Positions 22,801 through 34,434 are shown, counted from the first letter of the stretch. The stretch: DNA of 64,000 nt from Saposhnikovia divaricata (GCA_036435485.1 CM071596.1:57957001-58021000), one strand, 5' to 3'. The notes: a model not told the origin generated them from the letters alone. A program made the numbers and translations.

Positions 22801-24883
22801 TCAAGTATCTTAAAAAAATAATAGTCCACCAATCCAAATTCAAGTATCCTATAAAAAAATTAGTCAAAGTTTATAAGCAATAACGACTGAACGAGGAACA
22901 TTTTACAAACATTTCAAGCGAAGTTTACAAGTTTAAATTAAGTAAAATAGTCTTTAATATTTATTTGTATAGAAACAAGGTGTATACATTTTGATCGGTG
23001 ATAGTGGTTGTTTACCATTCAAATTTCTTACTCTTCTAGTTTCTAGCTGTTGAAAAAAGTCTTGGACAAGATTTTTATGTCTATCTTCACTCTTTAATTG
23101 ATGAATAAAACTTTTGTCGGGAGTGCGCATGGAATAATATGGTAAATCATTGAAACAAAATTCATTATAAAGTGGCGATTATGTGGACAATAACTGATTT
23201 TCCAGAGTTAAGATGATTATGTGAACATATGAAAAGCTTTCATGCCCGGTTTTTGTAGGAGATATTCAAGGTATTTAATTGAAAAATTGTGGAAAACAAG
23301 GGTTTTTTAAAACACAATGTTATATTTTACCAAAAGATGATCCTTTCCATTTTTCAAGTGCTAGGTTTGCAACTAAAAAAACCAAAGTGTTTAAAGGTCG
23401 ATCAAGTTGTAAGTCCTTGAAGCAATTTGTTGAAAAATTAGCAATTTCCCCACCCGAGAAGAAGCACAAAAAACTTGTGCTCCGAGTTTCGGAGTTGTCA
23501 CAATTGAACATATAAATCATAGTTTTTTGAACTATCATATTGATCATCATTTTCGATGCTTGCAAATCAAAAAAATGTGTTCTGAAATGTCTACTACACC
23601 ATTATGAATGACGCTAAAAAATCAAAGGACAACAACAAGTCAAGAAATGATTGAAAATTATTGAATGTGCAGCCCAATTTGTGGATCCAGAAATGATTAA
23701 AGAAACCAAAGGCATGTTTCACACTCATAATAAAGCAAATTAAGAGCCGTGTCTGAATGGTTCTTTTAATTTAGACTTCTTGACAGCTATGCATCAAATA
23801 TAGGTCATTGTGTTGAAGTAATTGCAAGTTCTTGGGGTTCAAGTCTCATGAGTGTCACATTATAATGCTAAGATTTCTACCACTTATGATTCGTGAACTT
23901 TTACCTCAAGATGGATTGTTGGATTAATGGAATTATTCTTTTCAATTGTTGTGTTCTCCTTTTAAAAAAAAATCGATTAAAACTCCTTTGGTTGATAATA
24001 TTGTTCGCGATATCCGATTATTTTTTTATATTAAAATGGTTATCAGCAATAAAAATAATTTAAAGAGATCATATGGCAAGTTTGTGACCATATATGGCAA
24101 GTTTATGACCATAAAAAAAATTCTAGTCCCTACCAACCACACCAACCACCATCTTGGCAAAAAAAAAAAACAACATTTTTTGCCATTTACAAACCAAGAA
24201 AAATGGCTGCCTATTTTAATACCATCAGCTAATGAACTTATGACCCTCTTCATTAAACGCCATCATTATATAACAGTTGAAAAAGAAGATTCATTATTTT
24301 AATACCATCAGCTAAAGAACTTATGACCCTCTTCATTAAACGCCATCATTATATAACAGTTGAAAAAGAAGATTCATTTCGTTCTCAGTTGCAAAGGACA
24401 ACGACCGTGTTCATCGTTAACGACTAACGACCATAACGTGGTCAGAGTAGAACATTTATTTATTTATTTGTTTAAATGCAATCATTATATAACAGTTGAA
24501 AAAGGAGAGTCATTTTTTTCTCTGTTGTAAAGGACAACGATCGCGTTCATCGTAAAGGACTAACGACCATAACGCGGTCAGAGCAGAACATTTATTTATT
24601 TATTTATTTATTTTTGTAATTATTTATTGTTTCAAAAAATTTGTAATAAATACAGAATCGCATGAAATTTTAAAATAATCCAAAATGTCATATTTCAAGT
24701 TTATGAATATGGAGAGAAAAATAAAATTTTACAATAGTCCATTATTAAATAATGTTAATGTGTGAAAAATCGTAAAATGAAGAGATGGAACTGTTCATTT
24801 ACGACCGTAGCGATCGTAATTGGCTTGGAAGTAAAAACGAAAAAGTTAAAATATTTCAGGGAAAATTAATATGGGTAAAAGTA
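22801..24883. other. Decayed noncoding DNA with a small unassigned reading frame
   Basis: No recognisable gene is present. 23279-23515 (+) is open for 78 codons with a Lys-rich product (KKTKVFKGRSSCKSLKQF...), no domain and no splice context; I treat it as doubtful. From 23990 to 24620 there are repeated GACCAT and GGTCAG motifs and tandem duplications, suggesting the remains of another TIR element. 24620-24883 is AT-rich. Confidence 0.4.
24213..24378. repeat. Two tandem 83-bp units
   Basis: 24213-24295 is repeated at 24296-24378 with one or two differences. The end of the unit (CATTATATAACAGTTGAAAA) recurs again near 24482, where a longer ~135-bp partly duplicated block begins. Confidence 0.85.
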
Positions 24884-25611
24884 CACTACAAGAAAAACGG
24901 GCTTTTCCCACCGTTTATATCCTACCGACGCATTTCCTACCGACTATTTCCTACCCATTTTCAAGTCAAACGGCTATTTCCTACCGGACCACTAGTCGGT
25001 AGGAAATGCTGAGGTATTTCATATTGAAGTTAGTAGGAAATGAGTCGAATGGGCCCCAAGTGACATGTGGCAGTGTTGTTTTATGTTTATCATTTCTTAC
25101 CGCGCGACATCGGTAGGAAATGTCTCTAGTATTCACCAGCAAATGTTTACTTGGCGGCTTCTGATTGGTTGACGGGTCGGTGGACATTTCCTATCGAGAA
25201 TGGTGGACATTTCCTACCGAAAACGGTAGGAAATTAGCTGTGACGAAAATTAAAATCTTATCTACATTTTTACTTTTGTTTTTGGTTGGTTGAGGAAAGA
25301 AGTTGTAGAAGAAGAAGAAGAAGTTGTAAGTATACATTTGCAAGTTTTTAACTTGACTTGTTAATATTCAATGTTTATATATTTGAAATGTTGGATAATA
25401 GAAATATTATTTATGCTTAAAATATTTGTGTATAAATGTTAAATACAAATTTATGCTTGAATGATTTGTGTAGAAATGTTAAATACAAATACATTTTAGG
25501 AATGTTAAATACAAATGTTTATGTGGAAATGTTAAATATTTATGGTAAAGAGATTGTGTTAAAGAGAGAGTTTCAAGAAATGTAATGAAATGTGTGTTTA
25601 TAACATTGTAG

Positions 25612-26363
25612 ATGTCGAACGGAAGTAATCGTGAATGGATTAGACGTCGTTTATAAAATGATCTAATTACAATAACAACGGAATACAAGAATGGTGTTGC
25701 CGAGTTGTTAGAACTAAGTTTGGGTTGATTGGAGGTAAGACCAAATGTCCTTGTGTTAAATGTAAAACTTCAAAGTGGCAAACTATAGATGATGTTACAT
25801 TTCATTTGTATGTCGATGGATTTTTACCACATTATATCGTATGGAGTTTTCACGGTGAGAGTGAACCAAGAACGGAATCCCAACCACCACGTCGTCGTCG
25901 TCGAACCACACCCATTAATGTAGAACCGCCGATTGATATGGATGGGATGTTACGAGATGCCGCATGCCAAGATTATTATAGTTTCAATGATACGGCGGGT
26001 ACTAGTACTCAAAATGTCCAACAACCCCCAAATAGTGATGTTTCTACATTTTTTTACCGATGTTAATACTTGTCGAGCTCCCATTTATCCCAGAAACAAA
26101 GACTACACAAGACTTGACTTTAGTACGAGATTGTTACATTTCAAAGATGTATCCAAGTGTAACGAGAAAGCATTCAACTTGTTGCTTGAAATCATTGGTG
26201 ATGTACTTCCCAAAAATCATACACTACCAAATACCCATTATGATATAAAGAAGATGGTGAAGAAATTAAAGTTGGGTTATGACAAGATTGATGTGTGTGA
26301 GAATGATTGTATATTATTTTACGGTAATGACTCAAAGAAAATTGTGTGTGACATTTGCAATAC
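25612..26363 (+). pseudogene. TNP2-type CACTA transposase, N-terminal part
   Basis: It starts at ATG 25612 (MSNGSNREWIRRRL), then meets a stop and a frameshift. It continues as KTKCPCVKCKTSKWQ, DDVTFHLYVDGFLPHYIVWS and FHGE, the transposase-associated zinc-finger-like domain with CPCVKC, then an Arg-rich linker. After another frameshift near 26040 comes YTRLDFSTRLLHFKDVSKCN and GYDKIDVCENDCILFYGND, with a final CDIC, as in plant TNP2 proteins. TNP2 normally cuts CACTA ends. The protein stops at about 26363, where copia sequence begins. At least two frameshifts and one stop make it dead. Confidence 0.8.
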
Positions 26364-27217
26364 GAGCGTAAACACAGGCACTTGCTGAATTCTGCTCGAG
26401 CTTTACGCTTTCATGCTCATCTTCCTATTCATTTTTGGGGGGATTGCCTTTTAACGGCTACTTACCTTATTAATCGTACTCCTACCTCTCTGTTAAACAA
26501 CAAGTCTCCATATGAAATCATGTTTAAGAAACCTCCATCTTTAGATCACTTACGGGTATTTGGTTCTCTCTGTTTTGCCACTGTTCTTCCTCATCCTACA
26601 TATAAATTTTCTCCACGAGCCATAAAAGGGGTTTTTCTTGGTTATCCTTATGCTACTAAGGGTTACAAAATCTTAAATCTGTCAACACGTAAGGTTTTCA
26701 TCTCACGAGATTTTAAATTTTATGAAACTATCTATCCTTTTGCTGAATTGTCTGCATCTATACCCACTTCTATGTTTCCTAGTTCTCAAAATTGTTGGTT
26801 GGATGATCCTCTAACTACTGAGGTCTCTACATCTATTCCTACTGAATCACCTTCTACACTATCCAGTCATGAAATGTCACCCATTGTAACTACCACTTCT
26901 TCACTTGATACTTCTTCATCTGATGTTTCTGTTTCTCCCCCTCCTGTTATTGTTCCCACAAGACCTGTTCGAAATAAAACTATTCCAGTCAAGTTTCAAG
27001 ATTACACTGGGTTACCCAGTTGTATTGCCAAGTCAAGTTATCCTGTGGCTAACTTTGTCAACTATGGTCATTTTACTCGACCATATCAACATTTTATTGC
27101 TTCTGTTTCTAAAATTCCAGAACCATATGCCTCTAAACAAGCTGTTAAACATCAATATTGGTGTCATGCTATGGTAGTTGAATTGGCTGCATTAGAAGCT
27201 AATAACACATGGGAATA
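26364..27217 (+). mobile_element. Copia internal fragment (integrase C part to start of RT) inserted in TNP2
   Basis: An open frame reads ERKHRHLLNSARALRFHAHL, PIHFWGDCLLTATYLINRTP, then DHLRVFGSLCFATVLPH and GVFLGYPYATKGYKIL, a Ser/Thr-rich linker, and finally VVELAALEANNTWE, the first motif of copia reverse transcriptase. There are no LTRs, PBS or polypurine tract and no obvious TSD; about 854 bp of a polyprotein sits inside the transposase gene. The fragment is still open over its full length, which suggests a fairly recent insertion. Confidence 0.85.
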
Positions 27218-27218
27218 A

Positions 27219-27663
27219 CATACCTAGAAAGGTTCTAAGACACTTTCCACTTATTCCTCGTCTACAACGGTTATTCATGTCGGATTGTACGGCTAAATAT
27301 ATGACATGGTACAAGAATAGGGAAGTTGTGCATGTTGTGAAGGAAATTGTTACTGACATGCTCGAAAAATATAAAACGGTAGTTTCATTTTATAAACATT
27401 TTTCCAGTTTTAGCATTCATTTATTCATGGACTGCCATGCAACTCATTAACTCTTTTTACTTCAACTATAGGCTGTTGCTGAGGAGGGAGGTAGCGAGGC
27501 TACTTTGGATGAATCCGACTACACGAATGAAAGTGATCAAGACAACGATGTTGACTGCAATGGTGGTGAAAAGACAACAATGCTTACTGCAATGGCAAAT
27601 GGCAGTGAAGAAATTGTCGAAGAAGACATTGGTGAAGATGGAGATAGCGTGGCCAGTGGCTAG
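27219..27663 (+). pseudogene. TNP2 segment fused to an acidic Transposase_24-like tail
   Basis: Right after the copia insert the frame reads IPRKVLRHFPLIPRLQRLFM then TAKYMTWYKNRE, the next TNP2 motif. It then changes to VVHVVKEIVTDMLEKYKT, which resembles IVHIVGTLIDDIL near the end of the Transposase_24 gene at 17390, and ends at a donor site (27379/27380). A last exon at 27472-27663 follows (AVAEEGGSEATLDESDY..., acidic, TAG 27661-27663). The joint suggests an internal deletion that fused the two CACTA genes. It is not functional. Confidence 0.65.
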
Positions 27664-28030
27664 GATGCTCAGGCCTCTGAAATGGATTAACCGTATGGTT
27701 TGTGGTAATTTAGTACTTGGTTGATTATGGTTTGTTTGGTTTGGTTTTAAATATGGTTTGTTTAGTACTTTGGATGAATCCGACTACACGGATGAAAGTG
27801 ATCAAGACAACGATGTTGACTGCAATGTTGGTGAAAAGACAACGATGCTGACTGCAATGGCAAATGGCAGTGAAGAAATTGTCGAAGAAGACATTGGTGA
27901 AGATGGAGATAGCGTGGCTAGTGGCTAGGATGCTCAGGCCTCTGAAATGGATTAACCATATGGTTTGTGGTAATTTAGTACTTGGTTTATTATGGTTTGT
28001 TTGGTTTGGTTTTAAATATGGTTTGTGTAG
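27501..28030. repeat. Two tandem 265-bp units covering the acidic exon and 3' end
   Basis: 27501-27765 is repeated at 27766-28030, with small differences (for example ACGAATG against ACGGATG). Both copies contain the acidic coding stretch, its TAG stop and the T/G-rich DNA after it. 28031-28320 is T/G-rich 3' DNA with no gene. Confidence 0.9.
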
Positions 28031-28822
28031 AACTTGCTTAATTATGGTTGGATGTTTTGCGTTGTGATGATCTTCGGATCTTTTTGGTTTGTGGTATATT
28101 TGAATTATTGGTGTGATATGGTGGAAATGTTTATTTGTGTGATAAGGTGGAAATGTTTATTGGTGTGATGAGGTGGATGTTTAAGTATGTAGTGATGAAT
28201 GGTTTGATTTTGCGAGTGAATTGGTTTGTGGATGTTTAAGTATATTTGAATTATTCGTTGGTTTTTTGGTTTGTATAATTGCTACTATTTGCGGAAAAGG
28301 GTAAACTAAAAAATAGAATTTTTAAAAAAACCACTAATTGCTACCGGTATAACCCATTTCATACTGACCTTACCATTCAAAAACAAACATTTCTTACCAC
28401 CTTCAAAAAAAGATGGTAGGAAATGAGTGGTAGGAAATGTTATTTTACAATCCTCCTGAAATAATTCCTACCGATGGGCGTAAAAGGAGCCGGTATGAAA
28501 TAACTGTTTAGTTTCCACAATTTCCATGTCAATAGCTGACGTGACTGGTGACGTGTGTGGGGCCCGCCCACGTGTCATATGACATGGCATCTGACATGTT
28601 GCCATGTCATCGTCCAAGTTGGCATGTGGGTCCATGCCATGTGGTATGCCACGTCATTATGTGGGCCCCACGTTGACCAGGTCAGTATCATTTCCTACCA
28701 AAGTCATTTCCCACTTAAGAATTTCTTACCGAAGGGGGACCGTAGGAAATGCCACATTCCCTACCGATTTTGGGCCTTTTCCTACCGATTTGACGGTAGA
28801 AAAGCCCGTTTTTCTTGTTGTG

Positions 28823-29208
28823 GTAAATCATAATCTGGTTATTACAACTGAATTGAAAAGATGTGGTCGTTTCAGAAGAACCCACATAGGGTTAAAACTA
28901 TTTTTTTCCCTTTTCATTTTCATTTCTTACAAACTGTCTAATTCTTTCTCACTATCTCACATACGTACGGGATGCAACAATTTCAACCAAAGAATAAAAT
29001 AAAATCAGGTCATTAAAATGGCCACTCTGCAAAAATAGCGACCATATTCTACCATTCAAAAACCTAGAATAATGACGGCCACAACCAATAATGACTATCA
29101 CCAGAAGAACCTATGACCGTTTCCATAAATAATGGTTTGTATACTCAATAAGTACTGTATGTGTGATATGATACTAACGATAAATTACACTGACTACGTT
29201 CTGGTTAC
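28823..29208. other. Noncoding DNA between CACTA and LTR element
   Basis: No gene is seen. 28990-29130 has several GACCAT- and GGTCATT-type motifs like those at 24060-24560, suggesting that the CACTA at 24884 and the LTR element at 29209 both landed in an older TIR-element remnant. Confidence 0.4.
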
Positions 29209-29594
29209 TGTTGGAATTTAATCTTAAACTTTTTATTTAAATATTTGTTTTGTTTTTAAATAAATTTAGTCCTAGACTAGGTCAGAGTTAGTAGCATTTT
29301 CTAAGGAGGTCATGCAGTAGTTAGAGTAGTGGAACCTATTTTGAATTAGTAGTTAGAGTAGTTGATGCAGTAGTTAAATTTAGTCCTAGAATAGGAGTGG
29401 CACCTATTTTGTAGATACCACCTCTGGTATTTAGTCTTTAAATTCTTGTAATGTACATGTTCAAGATGAAGCTCTGGACGTTCTCATTTGTAAGTGTCAT
29501 TTCTTCCATTTTAAATATAGAAAAGAGCTTTGCTCATAAACACCGGTTCTTAGATATATATACATATAGATAAAGGTATTTTTGATTTCCAACA
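29209..29594 (+). repeat. 5' LTR of the small LTR element
   Basis: It is 386 bp long, TG...CA bounded. It holds an internal partial duplication (AGTAGTTAGAGTAG near 29312 and 29348) that the 3' LTR lacks. Confidence 0.9.
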
Positions 29595-30149
29595 CTTGGT
29601 ATTAGAGCTACCGATCTTTGGAGACATAACAGATGGTTTCCAGTGGTTCGGTTTTTGATGGGGATGGATTTTAAGGTTTTGAAATGGAAGATTCTTTGTG
29701 GGTTATTGGCGAAACGGTTGTTTGTAAGGGCTTTGTTGTTTACATAGGATATGGTAATCATTTCATTTGTTCAGAGGGGTAATGATATTCGAAAAGGGGA
29801 GCTGGTTTTGTTGGAATCTGGTGATTATGGATTGGGAGTTATTGTATCGGATTCGGATATGAATGTGATGGGGTTTTGGAAATTTGTGTCTGCCATTGTG
29901 TTTGGGTTTATTGGGGGTTCGGTAAGGAAAACAGAAAGCAATTAAAGATTTGAGTAGGAGCGTGTTCTAGGAGTTGGTGGAGAAAAAGAGTGCTTTGACT
30001 AGGACTAAGAAACTCAGGGCTCAAGATCTTAGTAAGGCCAAGGTTAATTATGACATACAGGTTCAAGAGGGGAATTTTGACTTGTACAAAAAAAACATAA
30101 AACAACTGAAGCAATTTTGTTCGAGCAGCAAATTCCAAATGGGAAGAAA

Positions 30150-30405
30150 GCCATACGGGCTTAGCCAAATGGGCTGATGAAGGTGTTGTAGAACACAACA
30201 TTAAATTCCAAATGGGAAGAAAGCCATACGGGCTTATTCAAATGGGCTGATGATGGTGTTGCAGAACACAACATTATTAAGCCAAATGGGCTGATGAAGA
30301 AGTCTCAAGCTGTCAGACGGACAGAGAAGTTTAAAGCCAGATGGGCTAAGTTGAAAGCCATACGGGCTAGGTTGAAAGCCAAACGGGCTTATGACAAGTT
30401 TAAGA
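30150..30405 (+). repeat. GCCATACGGGCT / GCCAAATGGGCT minisatellite-like array
   Basis: About eight degenerate copies of AAGCCA(A/T)A(C/T)GGGCT lie between 30150 and 30390, some within a larger ~60-bp repeat (30130-30200 and 30207-30270). They sit in the last part of the internal region, next to the polypurine tract. Confidence 0.75.
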
Positions 30406-30418
30406 TTAATGGGGTGAT

Positions 30419-31497
30419 TGTTGGAATTTAATCTTAAACTTGTTATTTAAATATTTTTTTTGTTTGTTTTGTTTTTAAATAAATTTAGTCCACTGTATTT
30501 AGTTTGAAAGATGTTGGGTGGTGTCAACCCAAGTACCACATCAAGGAGATAAGAGAAATTTCTCTTGTATATAAGGAGCCAGATTAACTCCATTAGTATG
30601 AGGCCTTTTGGGATGTGCCCAAAAACAAATCCATGCGGGCTCAGCCCAGTGGTATCAGAGCCCATGGTTCACTTGGCCAACAAATTCCTTCTTCTTTGTG
30701 TGTTTATTTTGATTATTGTCTTGTTATAGCTTATAACTTGTGGTCGTACTCTTCTCTTTGGGGTATTTTTGGTCAAAAAGTGAAAGAGCCCTTTTTCTTG
30801 TATATATTGATACTTTTCTATTTTCTGTATACAATATCACAATCATTAAAACCTAGCTAATTCACTACTGTTCATATCATATTAACTATGGGCCCAGTTT
30901 AAGAATTAACCCAAAAACACTTTTGGGCGAAAAATACCCGTTCCAAGTCGCCTCACCACGGGGAGCTTAATCCACACCGTGGTGCAACAATCTCTGCCCC
31001 TACCTTAATAAACATGTCTTCTGTACCTCCAAATCCGATCTCCACCATTCAGAATTTAGATATATGAGTAAGGAAAATGCTGTCCCAAATTCAGGGCGAT
31101 CCGACCGTTGGAACTCCGGGAAACGTAAAAACAAAACATCTAACGCAACCAAATTTTTTTTTGCGGATTTTTCACATTAGCACCAAAAAAACTAGCCCAA
31201 CCTTTCAATCTCACAAAAGAGTCAGCTATACTAGGTCAGAGTTAGTAGCATTTTGTTAGGAGGTCATGCAGTAGTTAGAGTAGTGGAGTTAAAGTAGGAG
31301 TGGCACCTATTTTGTAGCTACCACCTCTGGTATTTAGTCTTTAAATTCTTGTAATGTACACGATCAAGATGAAGCTCTGGACGTTCTCATTTGTAAGTGT
31401 CAGTTCTTCCATTTAGAATATAGAAAAGAGCTTTGCTCATAAACACCAGTTCTTAGATATACATACATATAGATAAAGGTATTTTTGATTTCCAACA
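30419..31497 (+). repeat. 3' LTR, interrupted by an insertion
   Basis: 30419-30491 and 31230-31497 match the 5' LTR. The 738 bp between them are foreign (see the TRIM-like insertion). Confidence 0.85.
30492..31229 (+). mobile_element. TRIM-like insertion in the 3' LTR
   Basis: 30580-30648 (AGCCAGATTAACTCCATTAG, TATGAGGCCTTTTGGGA, CCCAAAAACAAATCC) is clearly related to the TRIM LTR at 43742-44345 on the other strand. A PBS, TGGTATCAGAGC, follows at 30650-30661. Downstream to 31229 there is noncoding DNA with no second LTR that I can recognise, so it is a partial or diverged TRIM. The junction TSD is unclear. Confidence 0.6.
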
Positions 31498-31502
31498 GTT
31501 AC

Positions 31503-33330
31503 TCCCTATGATCGAGGGGTCAATCGTTCTTAATTACTTATGACCGAATCTAGAAACGATCATAGCTAGTTGGTATTATTAGTCCGTATAATTTCTTGAT
31601 CTAACCTCTACTATAAGAAACGACGATCGCATCAATTATTACCTAACTATGACCAACACTCGGTCGCTTTATGTATTTACAACCGCTTTTTGTCAGGATT
31701 AGCCTATTTACCATTTGTTAATGAGGTGGCTTTTCCATGTCATTGAACCCCACACACATGGAGTCTAGCTGGCCATAAGTCTTCCATCATTCAATTTGAA
31801 TTACGACTAAGTAAAGTAAATAGTGGATTTAATAATATCGATATCGGTCGATCGTTATATGGTAATAATGGCTGAATTTTCAATGCAATATCTTTTTAGA
31901 AATATCGAAAGTAGGCACCAAAAAGTAAGGCAATGTTTATGTTACCGGTGGAAATATCAACTAGTTGCTTGAACAGCAGCGGCCTTTTTTCTCCTCCATT
32001 GCTGCCTTTTCCTTTTCTAGTTTTTATGGTATGGTAACTCCTTTGCTTGGTGGTTAAAAAAAATTGAGATTATACTATATATGAAAATGATCAAGGTTGT
32101 TGAATGATCATTCCCATAAAAATTGCTTGTGAAATTTTATAAATACGATCATGAGATTAAAGTAAGTGGACTTATTTGGAATTCATTTAATAAAGGTTTC
32201 ATTGGGTATGAGTTAGATATAACTCGTAAAACCTAAACCAACTACATTCAGGCCATGTTTGTTTCATAGTAGGGATATGACAATAATCCATTAAAAATAA
32301 AATTTACTTTGGATTATATTAAGAATTATAGTCCTTTTAACCCCATATTTTTTGGTTGGGATAAGGTCTAATACTTGGTTAGGGAGGTATTATTTAACCC
32401 CCTCTCCCCTCTCATAAGTCATTTTTTTAAAAGGAATATAATCCATTAGCAATTTTAAACTATAATAGTTCGATCCATAAGTTATCCCTCAAAACAAACA
32501 TGCATAGAATAATTTAAAAGATTAAATGTTTTTTAAGAATTATATATAGTGCAATTCTAAACTTAACATTTTAAAATAAACATGGGATGATGGGACTATT
32601 ATACTAGCATTATTGTCCCGGAAACAAACATGACCCTATAAGATTTGTTTTGTATTGCTATCATCAATGTGTTAAAGAATGGATAATGGAAGTTGGACAG
32701 AGTGATGGTGGTTTAGACTGAAAGCTCCTTTTGAATTGCAAAGATCTTCAAGAAGTAGATTTGTCAAGTCAAAGCAATTCCACATAAAATTATTTTCTAT
32801 TTAAATAATTTTTTTAAAAAAATTTTAAAATTTATATTATGGTTTGACTCCAAAATGTTTACTGCTACTTAAAAATTTTAAAGTGTTTACAGCCACTTTA
32901 AAATTTTTAAAATTTTATTATGGATTAACTCCAAAATGTAACTACATTTGAATTTTGAGAAAAGACCTAATAATAAATATATATACATATACACAAGCTC
33001 AACAACTAAATATTTCTTACAAACATAATTTCCTAAAATATTTCTTATCAACAATCACCAACTAAACATTCTTACCAACATAACCTCCTAAAAGATTTCT
33101 TAGAATCAACCGTCACCTCACTTCAGGACAGTCAAAAATATTTTTTGCAAGAGGGTTTCTTCTTTTATTTTCTTTGTCAATCAAATTAGCCAACTCTGGG
33201 AAATCCAAAGAATTCATAGTAAGGGTTTATTTTCGAGTTACTTATTTGGTATGTTAATCTGTTATAATAAATTGTGTTTTGTTTTAATAACAACATTGAT
33301 TTGTTAATCTTCTTCTTGATAATTGAATTA
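31503..33330. other. Noncoding DNA, part homologous to PDS5-like introns
   Basis: 31503-31900 carries scattered GACCGA- and CGATCG-type motifs of a decayed TIR element. 32090-32719 parallels the intron before the duplicated last exons (for example the CATGATCAAGGTT region at 32086 versus 6321). 32783-33330 is AT-rich with no gene. Confidence 0.45.
32720..32782 (+). pseudogene. PDS5-like last-exon fragment
   Basis: The stretch corresponds to GALVELNRSSSKSVKSKQL of the copies at 6651 and 8940, reading (K)APFELQRSSRSRFVKSKQF. The acceptor AG is lost and similarity ends after 32782. It is a fourth dispersed remnant of this exon. Confidence 0.5.
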
Positions 33331-33361
33331 AATTACACACTCAATTTCCCTTGACAAGACC

Positions 33362-33434
<73 letters not shown>
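33362..33434. repeat. (GA)n microsatellite
   Basis: About 73 bp of uninterrupted AG dinucleotides, upstream of the PDS5-like pseudogene B. Confidence 0.95.
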
Positions 33435-33436
<2 letters not shown>

Positions 33437-33750
33437 GTAGATACAGTTGTGTTGCCAAGACCCTCACAAAATCTAGATTTGGGAAGAGGAATGGTACATA
33501 CAATTGTCTCTTTGTTTTTGTCCACATCTAGATCTTCGAAGAAGAATTGAATAAATTACACCGTTAATTTCTCTTAACAAGACCTAAATCTTGATTTGAA
33601 TAGAGTTGAACATATACAGTTGTATCTTGGTCTTTGTGGAGACCCACTCAAGATCTATATTTGGGAAGAGAAATGAAACATACAATGACCTTTTCGCTTT
33701 TGTCCAGATATAGATCTCTGAAGAGGAATTAAGGATATCGTCATCACTAT
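33435..33750. repeat. Two diverged tandem ~165-bp units
   Basis: The segments around 33436-33555 and 33605-33730 share TACAGTTGT.T, then CTAGATTTGGGAAGAG or CTATATTTGGGAAGAG, then TTTTGTCCA, in the same order. 33751-34083 has no gene and leads into the exon at 34084. Confidence 0.65.
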
Positions 33751-34184
33751 CTTGACAAACATGCCTCTGCAAAATGTAACAATTATATTGAATTTGTTTT
33801 AAGATTTTTTTTTCATATAAAGTCCTGATGGAGATAAAACAAGTAATGATTTTAATTTATTTTTTTCAGTTTTTGTTTTGTTTAATATTCTATATATGTA
33901 CTGTTTTGTTAATTATATGTTGAATAAGTAATTTATATATAATAGCGACTATAAATGTTAATTTCCTCTTGTTAGGTTTTTATTTAAGTGCTGTTATAGG
34001 GTTTCTTCAACACCAATTATCATATTTATTCTCCTTAACAATTAATTTATTGTTATATTGTATTGAATTGTTAGAATTGAAGTATGGCTGCATCATCAAA
34101 CGACAAGAACTTGTCTCCACAAATGAACTCATCTATCAATAAAGGACTTACTGAGAATGATGCAATAAAACCAGAGGAAGAACT

Positions 34185-34434
34185 TATAAGCAGTAAACCT
34201 GTAAACCTGTTATACAGACAATATGTGTTTGAATATAAAACTGAGAAAAGAAAGTTTGATCTCATTAACCAAATGAATGCGTATAGCAAGATAAATAGAA
34301 GGTTGAACTAACTACTACTTATTCAAACTCCGTAAAACATCTCTACTACAGCTTGACCTAGTCAGCTGATCACACATAAATACTTAATAAAACATTATTT
34401 TATTAAACTGGTTTAGATTAAATAAACTCCAACA
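34185..34434 (-). repeat. Copia 3' LTR (250 bp)
   Basis: It matches the 5' LTR but lacks an internal stretch of about 60 bp and has a small duplication of CCTGTAAA near its outer end. The difference shows decay since insertion. Confidence 0.9.

Larger units (their letters stand above)
24884..28822 (+). mobile_element. CACTA transposon with both TIRs and GTA TSD
   Basis: The left terminus is CACTACAAGAAAAACGGGCT and the right terminus on the opposite strand is CACAACAAGAAAAACGGGCT. GTA flanks both ends (24881-24883, 28823-28825), the 3-bp TSD expected of CACTA. Subterminal TTTCCTACCG and CGGTAGGAAA repeats fill 24905-25240 and 28330-28810. The interior has a TNP2-type transposase N part, an inserted copia fragment, a short resumed TNP2 segment fused to an acidic tail, and a 265-bp tandem duplication. 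At 3.9 kb it is much shorter than an autonomous element and cannot encode an active transposase. Confidence 0.9.
29209..31497 (+). mobile_element. Small non-autonomous LTR retrotransposon, TSD GTTAC
   Basis: Both LTRs start TGTTGGAATTTAATC and end TTTCCAACA. GTTAC lies on both sides (29204-29208, 31498-31502). A PBS-like TTGGTATTAGAGC sits at 29597 just after the 5' LTR, and a purine-rich AATGGGGTGA precedes the 3' LTR. The 824-bp internal region (29595-30418) has no gag or pol; short open stretches such as 29751-29945 show no domain. It must rely on proteins from other elements. Confidence 0.9.

Noticed and set aside
22542..22832. A 96-codon minus-strand frame with FGFGSDSGF repeats
   Set aside because: Translation of the ACCCGA repeats of a MITE-like sequence.
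23279..23515. A Lys-rich 78-codon frame as a host gene
   Set aside because: No domain, no splice context and AT-rich surroundings; mentioned only within the surrounding noncoding block.
31609..31700. TACTATAAGAAACGACGATCG followed by GACC motifs, like another CACTA end
   Set aside because: The first base and several others differ from the CACTA terminus, no partner end or TSD was found; left unannotated as an element.
33333..33527. Ser/Leu-rich minus-strand frame
   Set aside because: Shadow of the (GA)n microsatellite.
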